In this document: positions 36,087-44,438 of the stretch, one piece after another
Layout: the number at the start of each line of letters is the position of its first letter
Position numbering within the stretch: the stretch's first letter is position 1
Assembly (NCBI GenBank): GCA_910578035.1
Contig: CAJTOB010000009.1
Span: 1 to 64,000, forward strand
Direction: 5' to 3'
Length of the DNA: 64,000 nt
Source: an uncultured Muribaculaceae bacterium
GTDB taxonomy: Bacteria; Bacteroidota; Bacteroidia; Bacteroidales; Muribaculaceae
Translations under genes and position numbers: made by a program
The notes under the pieces: model-generated
Told to the model about the DNA's origin: nothing
The model's database searches: none
Seen by the model: the letters and a program-made list of their open reading frames with translations, nothing else

Positions 36087-38093
36087 ATGAAAAGGAAGAT
36101 TTTCAATGCTTTGGCAAACTCCGCCATGATGCGGGCTTTTATAGCAAAACCGTCGCCCAAATGGATGGTTCTGCTTGCCGATTTAATCCTGATAGCTTTC
36201 AGCTGCGGCCTTACACTGGCCTTCGGCAACCATCATACTTATGGAGATTCGTTCATATATTCACCACTGGCGCGTGTAATCTTCGAATATCTTACTTATG
36301 TGGTCCTGGCCGTCAGTCTTGGTACGAGCCGTTATATCATTCGTCTGTCTGTGATAGAAGACACATACAGACTTGTGCAGCTCATTGTGTCTGCGTCAGC
36401 GCTTCTGTCGGCTGTCTCAATTGTAAGCTATTGCGCTTTCGGTTTCTTTTATTTCAGTATTTGGAATATATTTATTATCGGTGTGATGTCTTTCACACTG
36501 ATGCTGCTTATGCGGCTGGCTATAAAATATATCTATCTTCAGCTGTCTAATGTGGACAAGAACAAGAAGCGTGTAATCGTGCTCGGTTCTGCTATCAATT
36601 CGTTCTTTTTTGCCTCGGCTCTCAAGAGCGAATTCGAGGGGCGGTTCAATCCTGTTGCGTTGCTGAGCCTGTCGGCCGGAAATATCAGCAGCACTGTCAA
36701 TGGAATACCTGTCATAAAATACAACCCCGATTCGATAGCCGAGATTTTTGCATATTACAGATGCGATACACTTCTGTTTCTGTCGACGCAGCTTGAGATT
36801 ATGCGTTCGGGAACGGCCGATGTATTTCTGCGTAATAGCATAAAACTTCTGATGCTGAATCAGGTGGAGGAATTCGACCTTGAAGGTAAAAATCCGCCTG
36901 CATTGTCCACACATGTTCATGATATCCGAATAGAAGATTTGCTCGGTCGCGAGCCTATACAGACCGACAACCATACAATCCGCAACTTTATCCGTAATCA
37001 AGTTGTGATGATTACAGGAGCGGCCGGTTCTATCGGCAGCGAAATCGTGCGCCAGGTAGCCTCTATGGAGGCAAAAGAGATAGTACTTCTCGACCAGGCT
37101 GAAACACCGATGCACGACATGCAGCTCGAGCTCGAGGCTTCGTATCCGAACGTGCGTATCCATCTGTTTATCGGCGATGTCACCAATCGCGAGCGTATAG
37201 AGCGTGCATTCCAGAAATATCGTCCGCGATATGTTTTCCATGCCGCTGCCTACAAGCATGTGCCTATGATGGAGCGCAATCCTCAGGAGGCTGTTCTCAC
37301 CAATGTTTTCGGCACCAAGAATGTAGCCGATCTGGCGGTGGAGTACGGTGTCGAAAAATTTGTGATGATTTCTACCGACAAGGCTGTCAATCCCACTAAT
37401 ATAATGGGTGCCTCCAAGCGCATAGCCGAAATCTATGTGCAGTCGTTGTTCTATCATCTGCGCAGCACTTCCGACGAGCCCTCGACTCGCTTTATTACCA
37501 CACGTTTCGGAAATGTGCTCGGCTCAAACGGCTCTGTCATTCCTTTGTTCCGGCGCCAGATAGAACAGGGCGGTCCTGTGACGATAACACACCGCGATAT
37601 CATTCGCTACTTCATGACAATTCCCGAGGCCTGCTCTCTCGTGCTCGAGGCAGGAATAATGGGCAACGGAGGCGAGATTTTCGTATTCGACATGGGGCAG
37701 CCCGTGAAGATATTGGATCTTGCCGAACGCATGATTTCGCTTTCCGGTCTTCGTGTCGGCGCCGACATCAAGATTGTAGAGACCGGATTGCGTCCGGGTG
37801 AAAAGCTATATGAAGAACTTCTCAACGAGAAAGAGCACACGATCGGCACTCATCATAAGAAAATCATGATAGCGCGCGTGCGCACATACAGCTTCGCAGA
37901 CGTTGTCGAGCATCTTGGCCGTCTTGAGAAGTGCCTCCATTCAGGCACCGGCAGCCACGATATCGTGGCTGAAATGAAGCATATGGTTCCCGAATTTAAG
38001 TCGAACAACTCTATATATCAAGAAATCGATTCAGAGCTTTCAACCGAAGACGGAAGCGAGAATATGACTGAAATACAAGTAGTAAACGTATGA
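36087..38093 (+). CDS. Membrane-bound nucleoside-diphosphate-sugar 4,6-dehydratase (CapD/FlaA1-like)
   Basis: Enzyme of 668 residues for surface polysaccharide or glycan synthesis. Four TM helices (about 25-145) are followed by a CoA-binding-like Rossmann domain (about 150-270) and then an extended SDR domain with GAAGSIGSE (about 311-319) for NAD(P). The STDKAVNPTNIMGASKR block (about 429-445) has Met in place of the classic Tyr, as in the membrane-bound WbpM/PglF type. These convert UDP-GlcNAc to a 4-keto-6-deoxy sugar, the first step to bacillosamine-like or fucosamine-like sugars. No glycosyltransferases are near, so it may serve general protein O-glycosylation or a distant locus. Confidence 0.88.
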   Translation: MKRKIFNALANSAMMRAFIAKPSPKWMVLLADLILIAFSCGLTLAFGNHHTYGDSFIYSPLARVIFEYLTYVVLAVSLGTSRYIIRLSVIEDTYRLVQLIVSASALLSAVSIVSYCAFGFFYFSIWNIFIIGVMSFTLMLLMRLAIKYIYLQLSNVDKNKKRVIVLGSAINSFFFASALKSEFEGRFNPVALLSLSAGNISSTVNGIPVIKYNPDSIAEIFAYYRCDTLLFLSTQLEIMRSGTADVFLRNSIKLLMLNQVEEFDLEGKNPPALSTHVHDIRIEDLLGREPIQTDNHTIRNFIRNQVVMITGAAGSIGSEIVRQVASMEAKEIVLLDQAETPMHDMQLELEASYPNVRIHLFIGDVTNRERIERAFQKYRPRYVFHAAAYKHVPMMERNPQEAVLTNVFGTKNVADLAVEYGVEKFVMISTDKAVNPTNIMGASKRIAEIYVQSLFYHLRSTSDEPSTRFITTRFGNVLGSNGSVIPLFRRQIEQGGPVTITHRDIIRYFMTIPEACSLVLEAGIMGNGGEIFVFDMGQPVKILDLAERMISLSGLRVGADIKIVETGLRPGEKLYEELLNEKEHTIGTHHKKIMIARVRTYSFADVVEHLGRLEKCLHSGTGSHDIVAEMKHMVPEFKSNNSIYQEIDSELSTEDGSENMTEIQVVNV

Positions 38094-38749
38094 AATTTAT
38101 CACATTATGCATTGCGGCGATTGTTTCGCTGTCTTCTATGACCGTTCAGGCGCAGAGCCTGAAGGATATCCTTGGCGGTCTTGCCGGTTCTTCTGATTCA
38201 ACCAAAACATCGTCGTCCAATCCTCTGGGTGCGCTGGGCTCGGTGCTTGGAAATGTTCTCGCCAACGATAAGTTTACTGTCGACGACATAGTAGGCAGTT
38301 GGAATTATAGCTCGCCGGCAGTTTCTTTCCAGTCTGACAACGCCTTGAAGAAAATTGGCGGTGCCGGCGCGGCCACAGCTGTAGAAAACAAGCTGGCCCC
38401 GTATTACAAGACAATAGGCCTTACCAGTACCACCCTTACCGTTGACGCCGATCACAATTTCACTATGAAACTCGGTGTCGCACAGCTCAAAGGAACTATC
38501 GAGAAGGCTGAAGACGGCGGCCTGGTGTTCGCTTTCAATGCTTTCGGAAAAATCAGCCTCGGCAAGGTTTCCGCTCATGCAACAAAAGCCGGTTCGACGC
38601 TCAATCTTACCTTCGATGCCACCAAGTTGATTCAGATTCTAACTAAAGTGGCCGGAGTACTCAACAACACCACACTTAAAGCAGTCACAGATTTGGTAAA
38701 TTCATACGACGGAATTTATATAGGCTTCAAGCTCAACAAGCAGTCTTGA
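38090..38749 (+). CDS. DUF4923 lipocalin-like secreted protein
   Basis: Protein of 219 residues with a signal peptide (about 1-22, VQAQ). A Ser/Gly-rich region (about 30-60) precedes a beta-rich domain (about 65-215) with VGSWNYSSPAVSF at its start and GIYIGFKL at its end. It fits the DUF4923 family of Bacteroidota. The start overlaps the CapD-like gene by 4 bases. The function is unknown. Confidence 0.8.
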   Translation: MKFITLCIAAIVSLSSMTVQAQSLKDILGGLAGSSDSTKTSSSNPLGALGSVLGNVLANDKFTVDDIVGSWNYSSPAVSFQSDNALKKIGGAGAATAVENKLAPYYKTIGLTSTTLTVDADHNFTMKLGVAQLKGTIEKAEDGGLVFAFNAFGKISLGKVSAHATKAGSTLNLTFDATKLIQILTKVAGVLNNTTLKAVTDLVNSYDGIYIGFKLNKQS

Positions 38750-38758
38750 GCACGCCAA

Positions 38759-38811
38759 ATATCAACAGCGCAGGGAGGCTTTCGAAAAAGGCCTCCCTGC
38801 GCTGTTGATAT
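38759..38811. terminator. Very strong bidirectional terminator, 21-bp stem
   Basis: A perfect 21-bp inverted repeat (38759-38779 with 38791-38811) with an 11-base loop, between two convergent genes. It can extend by 3 pairs through a T-G pair into the loop. Confidence 0.88.
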
Positions 38812-38826
38812 ATTCTATGTCTCTGA

Positions 38827-39921
38827 TTATGAGCGCGGCATATGAGTAGATAACATTGTCTTTGAGGGCGGATTCTTGTCTTCTGCTGCACGATTGAGCA
38901 CGTCGATGGCGAATTGGAGTATTGTATCTATGCCATTTGCTTCCTGCTCTGGGTCCATGTCTATTTCACCTCCTTCTGTGGGGGCTACACCATGTTCTGT
39001 CAGGTGCATTTCAGGGTCATAGACAGGCGAACCCGAAAAACGCACGCTCCATCCGCATGGCACCTCAGAGGAAAACGGCATGCCGCTGCCTCCGCCGGTA
39101 ACATCGCCGATTACCGCTACATGCGGCAGTGATTTCATTACAGACACAAAATTGTTGGCGGCGCTGAATGTGCTGCGGTTTGTGAGTATGATGACAGGTT
39201 TGAGCCAACGTACGTGATTTTCGGCCGGGTCGTAGTAGTAGGCATATGGCTCGGAAAAATCATTGTGGCCCGGACCGGTCTTGTGGCATATGTAGCCGGC
39301 GCAGATTTGCTTGTCGAGGAAACGTGATACCAGGCGTTCTACATTGGTAAGGTCGCCTCCGCCATTGTCGCGCACATCTATTATCAGACCGTCGGTCTCG
39401 CGCATGGAATATAGCATTTCGTCGACAAAAGCCTCGCCGAACGAGGCGGCGAACGACGAATAGTACATATAACCGACATTGCGGTCTTCGAGAATCTTAT
39501 ATATTATGCCGTTGCCGGAATAATAGTTGAAGTCAAGATAGTGTTCCTGAATCAGGCGCAGATTGAAATTCTGCGGATAATCGCTCCACCATTTTCGGTA
39601 GTACGACACGTTGAACCACGAAATAAGGTTGGTATGACCGTCTTTAAGTTCGTCGAGCATGGCTGCGCAATGGAAAAATAAGTCTTTCTCTTTCCATTCG
39701 GGGTCTATTGCCGCGCGGTAGCGTTCGCCGATTTCTTTCCAGTCTATACCCTTGCTTTCGAAGAAACAATAGTGTTCGTCGAGTATGGTCCACAGAGCAT
39801 CGAAGTTGCCATATAGGTCGTTCTCCCAGGTTTCGATGGAATGGCAGCCTCCCAGCGACGCCGAAATTGCCGCTGCTGTGGCTGCGGCGGCTATGTTTTT
39901 ATATATAGCTTTGAATTTCAT
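38827..39921 (-). CDS. S41 family peptidase lipoprotein
   Basis: Predicted serine protease of 364 residues, a lipoprotein with lipobox LGGC (Cys25). Its C-terminal half has GLIIDVRDNGGGDLTNVERL and TNRSTFSAANNFV followed by VIGDVTGGGSGMPFSSEVP, as in tail-specific (C-terminal processing) peptidases; the serine in TFSAAN is the likely nucleophile. No PDZ domain is evident. Substrates are unknown. The frame is open to 39999, but the ATG at 39921 is chosen because the lipoprotein signal begins there and it follows the previous stop by 1 base. Confidence 0.85.
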   Translation of the reverse strand: MKFKAIYKNIAAAATAAAISASLGGCHSIETWENDLYGNFDALWTILDEHYCFFESKGIDWKEIGERYRAAIDPEWKEKDLFFHCAAMLDELKDGHTNLISWFNVSYYRKWWSDYPQNFNLRLIQEHYLDFNYYSGNGIIYKILEDRNVGYMYYSSFAASFGEAFVDEMLYSMRETDGLIIDVRDNGGGDLTNVERLVSRFLDKQICAGYICHKTGPGHNDFSEPYAYYYDPAENHVRWLKPVIILTNRSTFSAANNFVSVMKSLPHVAVIGDVTGGGSGMPFSSEVPCGWSVRFSGSPVYDPEMHLTEHGVAPTEGGEIDMDPEQEANGIDTILQFAIDVLNRAAEDKNPPSKTMLSTHMPRS

Positions 39922-39922
39922 G

Positions 39923-40765
39923 TCAATAGAGGGCGTTTGTGATTTTCGTGCCGTCGGGCATATGGCTCTTGGGGCCGAGCGACAGCCATTCGCATACAAT
40001 GCCTACGACTGCGGCATGCTCTATACGGCGTGTGACGATATGCGATGTTTTGGTAGACAGTATATTGCATCTGTAGCCGAGTCGCATGGTCGTGCGGCCG
40101 AAACGAAAGTCGAGGCTAAGAAGATTGTTGAGTCCGAAATAGTTTCCGGGCCAGGCTCCATGCACCAGATTCTTGTGGTTGCCGAGGTATATCTCGTAGT
40201 ATAACTCGCCATAAGCCGGCGAGAAAAATATGCCCGTAAGAGGGATTTCGGCCTGATAGCGCGCGCAGACATGGAGTTTTCCCAGTCGTGTATTCCACGC
40301 CACGGCACCGAGGGCATTGATAGTCCATGCGGCTTTGGCGGCGACAGGATTGTTGCTGTTGCGCGGGTTGTAGAACGCACCGACATCGATACCGGTGCTT
40401 CCCCCGCCATAGACACTCCACCCGTTGCCGAACCGCCATCTATGTGCCATGCCCCAGCGGAGATTGAAAGCGAGGTCCCACATGCGTGCATTCCGAGCCG
40501 GATTGCTGGCTCTCTGGAGGTTCAGACGCCCTTGCAGCTGCATGACCCAGCGTTCCGGCGAAAATTTCATGGCCTGGAGACGCTCGTAGCCGAGAGCAAT
40601 ATCCCAGCCGGAATATTTAAGAGGCGAAAGGTATGTTTCTGCAAGGTGAGAGGTGCCGGCTTCAAGTGTATATGCCGAAAGCACCGGGCGCTCGGCGGTC
40701 TGTGCGGCGGCTGTTGCTCCACACAGACAAATCAGCGCGGCGGCAAGTATTTTAGGAGTTTTCAT
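39923..40765 (-). CDS. DUF3316-like outer-membrane protein
   Basis: Protein of 280 residues with a signal peptide (about 1-21, AAAQ) and beta-barrel-like strands rich in Gly and aromatic residues (WDIALGYERL, WDLAFNLRWGMAHRWRF, TTMRLGYRCNILS). It fits the DUF3316 group of Bacteroidota. Its start overlaps the 3' end of parC by 14 bases, and the S41 peptidase follows. The function is unknown. Confidence 0.7.
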   Translation of the reverse strand: MKTPKILAAALICLCGATAAAQTAERPVLSAYTLEAGTSHLAETYLSPLKYSGWDIALGYERLQAMKFSPERWVMQLQGRLNLQRASNPARNARMWDLAFNLRWGMAHRWRFGNGWSVYGGGSTGIDVGAFYNPRNSNNPVAAKAAWTINALGAVAWNTRLGKLHVCARYQAEIPLTGIFFSPAYGELYYEIYLGNHKNLVHGAWPGNYFGLNNLLSLDFRFGRTTMRLGYRCNILSTKTSHIVTRRIEHAAVVGIVCEWLSLGPKSHMPDGTKITNALY

Positions 40766-43496
40766 TATCCAGGTCTGTGAATAGCCGCTCCTGTCCTACG
40801 ATTTCATCGCGAATCTGGTCGTCGGAGAGTTCCGGCTCAATGTCTGCAGTCTCTATGGCCGGCGCTTCCTCTTCGCTTTCGGCTGCTGCGTCGGGGCGCT
40901 TTGGCTCGAGCTCTATTATTTCGGCCAGATTCCATGTCGTGAGGCGCTTTCCGCGGGCTTTGAACGATTTTACGCCAATGAATTCTTCGGCATCTATCGT
41001 CATTGGCGGACGCGAGGCGTCGTCACCTCCGAAGCGGAGTTCGAACATAGGTGCGTCGTGGTCCGAGAGTTTTAGCAGTTGCGAGCGCGCATCATCGCCT
41101 ATAAAGCGTTGATGCTTTGCGGAGTCTTCGAATGTAAAGCGTTTGAGATAGGGGTAGCCCTGTTCGGCGTCGAAAAGAGCTGCCGTCCATATCTGTTTTG
41201 GCCTGAATTTCTCGATGAGAAGGATTTTGTCTTCGTAGTGATTGGTTACGTCGAAATTGGTGGTGTAGAACTCGCCTGATGGCAGGAGTACCAGAATGCG
41301 GTCGGTTCCGGCAAATTCGCCAAGGAAATTTCCGCGACCATCGTAGTTGAGGCGCATTACATCGGGGTCGAACCATACTTCGCGGCCGCCGAGAGTGGAG
41401 GCGCCGCGCTCTTTGAGCGAGAAGCGGTGTACTTCGTTTTTGGTGACGAGGTTGCCTCGTGCCGCGCGTCCTTTTATGTCGAGTTTGCCGAAGTCGACAT
41501 CGAAGGTGAGATTCTTCAGGCGTTGTTTGGGTTTGAGGGTTACTTTCACAACTTCGGCCTCGCCGTTGGGATTGGCGCTGAACCATACTACCCGCGAGCC
41601 CTGTGTGCCCTGTGTGAGGTCATATTCTTTGTCGCGGGTAAGGCCGGTTGCGGCAAAGCGCTTCATGTAGTATATGCCGCCGCGTCCGTTCTGATATATC
41701 ACATTGTATATCGTGCGGGTGTCGTTTCGCTTGAATACGTTGATATATAGCACGTTTTTCCCTACAGAGAGTTTGTCTTGTACTCTCACAATCTTGTATC
41801 GGCCATCGCGGTAGAAGATTATGATGTCGTCTATGGTAGAGCAATTGCAGACAAACTCGTCTTTTTTCAGAGAAGTGCCTATGAAGCCTTCTTCGCGGTT
41901 GATATAGAGCTTTTCGTTGGCTTCGGCCACTGTGGCGGCCTGAATATTGTCGAAGCTGCGTATTGCGGTGTGGCGCGGATATGCGGCGCCGTATTTCTCT
42001 TTCAGGTAGGTGTACCACTCGATTGTCACATCGTCGATATGCTCAAGACGGTCAAGAATACGCGATATGCGGCCTCTCAAGTCGAGCAGTAGTTTCTCTG
42101 CCTCGTCTGAGTTGAAGCGGAGTATTCTCTTCATCTTGATTTCGAGAAGACGCAGTATGTCGTCGCGTGTCACTTCTCGCGTCAGCGAGGGCTTGTATGG
42201 CTCAAGCCGGCTGTCTACGTGTGCTATGGCAGCGTCGAGGTTGGCCGCTTCTTCATACTGCTTGTCCTTGTATATTCTTTCTTCGATAAATATCTTTTCA
42301 AGAGAGGCATCAAGCAGTTTCTCGCGGGTTTCGGCAAGCTCTACTTCAAGTTCGGAACGTATGATTTTCTTTGTCGTCTCGACATTGTGGCGGAGTACGT
42401 CGCTCACGCCGAGGAAGCATGGCTTCTTGTCGCGGATTACACAGCAGTTTGGCGATATGTTTACTTCGCAGTCTGTGAAGGCATACAGGGCGTCGATTGT
42501 CTTGTCGCTCGATGTGCCCGGGATAAGGTGCACGAGAATAGACGCTTCGGCAGCGGTATTGTCTTCTACCTTTCGTATTTTTATCTGTCCACGCTCGAAA
42601 GCCTTCAGTATAGACTCAATAAGGCCGCCGGAGGTCTTGCCGAACGGCAATTCGGTAATGTTGAGTGTTTTGGAGTCTATCTTCTCGATTTTGGCGCGCA
42701 CTTTCACTCCGCCGCCGCGTTTGCCATCGTTATAGCGGGCTATATCGATAGTGCCGCCTGTGGCGAAGTCCGGATAAAGCTCGAAATCTTCGCCGCGGAC
42801 GCAGGCAATGGAGGCGTCGAGAATTTCGTTGAAGTTATGAGGAAGAATTTTGGACGACAGGCCGACGGCAATGCCTTCGGCACCCTGAGCCAGCAGTAGA
42901 GGAAATTTCGTTGGCAGCGTCACCGGTTCGCGCTTGCGGCCGTCGTAGCTGAGGGTCCATTCGGTCACCTTGGGGTTGAAAAGCACCTCGGAGGCGAAGA
43001 GGCTCAGACGTGCTTCGATATAACGGGCTGCCGCCGCTGCCGTTCCTGTGAGAATATTGCCCCAGTTTCCCTGAGTCTCAACAAGAAGGTCCTTCTGGCC
43101 GAGCTGTACGAGTGCATCTTTGATAGAGGCATCGCCGTGTGGATGGTACTGCATGGTTGTTCCGACGATGTTGGCCACCTTGTTGAAGCGTCCGTCATCG
43201 ATAGTCTTCATTGCATGCAGTATTCGGCGCTGCACCGGTTTGAGACCGTCTTCTATTTCAGGAACTGCACGCTCAAGAATCACATATGAGGCGTATTCCA
43301 GAAACCATGTCTGGTACATGCCGCGCAGATGATGGCGCACCACATCTTCAGCCGCTGTATAGGGGCGGCGTGGTACCGGCGTTTCTTCTGTCGCAGCATC
43401 GTCGTCCGATTCTTCGGCAATTTCTGCAGCTTCTGTTTCTGTTATCGGTTCTTCTGGCAGGTTTTCGGGGTATATTTCGTCGTTTTCTTCACTCAT
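40752..43496 (-). CDS. parC: DNA topoisomerase IV subunit A
   Basis: Type IIA topoisomerase subunit of 914 residues that breaks and rejoins DNA to unlink chromosomes. The winged-helix core holds the catalytic Tyr159 in ARYIEARL. HPHGD (about 118-122), the coiled-coil gate (about 390-510), and a beta-propeller-like C-terminal domain (about 560-840) follow. There is an acidic N-terminal tail of about 40 residues and an acidic C-terminal tail. The GyrA box (QRRGGKG) is not seen, which favours ParC over GyrA. The parE gene is not in the window. Confidence 0.9.
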   Translation of the reverse strand: MSEENDEIYPENLPEEPITETEAAEIAEESDDDAATEETPVPRRPYTAAEDVVRHHLRGMYQTWFLEYASYVILERAVPEIEDGLKPVQRRILHAMKTIDDGRFNKVANIVGTTMQYHPHGDASIKDALVQLGQKDLLVETQGNWGNILTGTAAAAARYIEARLSLFASEVLFNPKVTEWTLSYDGRKREPVTLPTKFPLLLAQGAEGIAVGLSSKILPHNFNEILDASIACVRGEDFELYPDFATGGTIDIARYNDGKRGGGVKVRAKIEKIDSKTLNITELPFGKTSGGLIESILKAFERGQIKIRKVEDNTAAEASILVHLIPGTSSDKTIDALYAFTDCEVNISPNCCVIRDKKPCFLGVSDVLRHNVETTKKIIRSELEVELAETREKLLDASLEKIFIEERIYKDKQYEEAANLDAAIAHVDSRLEPYKPSLTREVTRDDILRLLEIKMKRILRFNSDEAEKLLLDLRGRISRILDRLEHIDDVTIEWYTYLKEKYGAAYPRHTAIRSFDNIQAATVAEANEKLYINREEGFIGTSLKKDEFVCNCSTIDDIIIFYRDGRYKIVRVQDKLSVGKNVLYINVFKRNDTRTIYNVIYQNGRGGIYYMKRFAATGLTRDKEYDLTQGTQGSRVVWFSANPNGEAEVVKVTLKPKQRLKNLTFDVDFGKLDIKGRAARGNLVTKNEVHRFSLKERGASTLGGREVWFDPDVMRLNYDGRGNFLGEFAGTDRILVLLPSGEFYTTNFDVTNHYEDKILLIEKFRPKQIWTAALFDAEQGYPYLKRFTFEDSAKHQRFIGDDARSQLLKLSDHDAPMFELRFGGDDASRPPMTIDAEEFIGVKSFKARGKRLTTWNLAEIIELEPKRPDAAAESEEEAPAIETADIEPELSDDQIRDEIVGQERLFTDLDNENS

Positions 43497-43522
43497 TGCA
43501 GGCGATGATTGGCTTTATTCCA

Positions 43523-43530
43523 CAAAAATA
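43523..43530 (-). promoter_or_regulatory. -7 element upstream of parC
   Basis: TATTTTTG on the minus strand, 26 bases before the parC ATG. No clear -33 element. Confidence 0.4.
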
Positions 43531-43586
43531 GTGAAAAAAAACGAATAAAACACCCCTTTCTCTCGGCTTTTATGCCTTATAGAGGC

Positions 43587-44438
43587 TTATAGCGGTGTGC
43601 CGTTAGGGAATGTAAGGGTTCCGTTTTCGAGAGCCTGTTCATAGAGGTCTTTGAGCAGTTCGGCGTCATATGCCTGGCGATTTCGAGTGAGAAGGCGTTC
43701 GCGAATCATCGGCTCGGCCGCTTCGAACGGCAGAGGGGAGCCAGCCGGAAGATACTCGGAAATATGTAGCAGATATGTATATCCGTCCAGCGAGATATCG
43801 AGCGGTTTCCCGGCTTTAAGAAATGCGTCGGGCGACACAATGTCGGCCGGAATACGGGTTTCTATCTGTTCCCAGTCAATCCAGCGTTCGCGGAAATAAT
43901 CGTAATGCAGGGCTGTTTTGGGGGCCTCTTTTTCAAGACGGTCCATGTCGTCGGCCTTTACAGATGTGTACAGGCGTTTGAGCATGCGTAGGTTGGAGGC
44001 TTCGTCGGGCACTTTCAGATAAATGCCCCGCACCAGTGGGCGCTCAAGCACGAAATCACCTTTGTGAGCCTCGTAGTAGGCTTTTAGCGAATCTTCTGAA
44101 AAAGTGGAATTTGCTTGAGTTGCCATGGCCCGCCTATACTGGCTCATGATGAGGTTGAGTCTGTATTCGGAGGTGAGACGGTCTATTTCTGCAATGTCAA
44201 CAGCATCGGTGGCGAGCCGCTCGACAAGACGGGCTTCAATCCAGCGCCTTATGTATGCGTGGGCGTACGATGTGCTGTCGTCTGGCGAGAGGCCGCCCGG
44301 AAGTGCCTTTTTCAGTTCGCTGCGTGTGAGCATGGCCTTGCCGACGGTAGCGATTGCGTCGCTGCCGCCGGCATTGTTACCTCTTTCACATGCGCACAGT
44401 GAAAGAAGCGCAAGAGCTATAATCGCCGCTCTGTTCAC
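43587..44438 (-). CDS. SurA-like periplasmic lipoprotein without a clear rotamase domain
   Basis: Lipoprotein of 283 residues (lipobox LCAC). A SurA-N-like helical region (about 30-120) and a parvulin-like segment (FVLERPLVRGIYLKVPDE, about 130-150) are visible. The usual histidine and Phe of the parvulin active site are not obvious, so it may be a chaperone only. The start overlaps the upstream parvulin gene by 4 bases, so both are made together and likely help fold outer-membrane proteins. Confidence 0.7.
   Translation of the reverse strand: MNRAAIIALALLSLCACERGNNAGGSDAIATVGKAMLTRSELKKALPGGLSPDDSTSYAHAYIRRWIEARLVERLATDAVDIAEIDRLTSEYRLNLIMSQYRRAMATQANSTFSEDSLKAYYEAHKGDFVLERPLVRGIYLKVPDEASNLRMLKRLYTSVKADDMDRLEKEAPKTALHYDYFRERWIDWEQIETRIPADIVSPDAFLKAGKPLDISLDGYTYLLHISEYLPAGSPLPFEAAEPMIRERLLTRNRQAYDAELLKDLYEQALENGTLTFPNGTPL

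Noticed and set aside
36417..37457. 346-residue antisense frame
   Set aside because: It lies fully inside the CapD-like gene on the other strand, has an unusual Cys/His-rich composition and no promoter.
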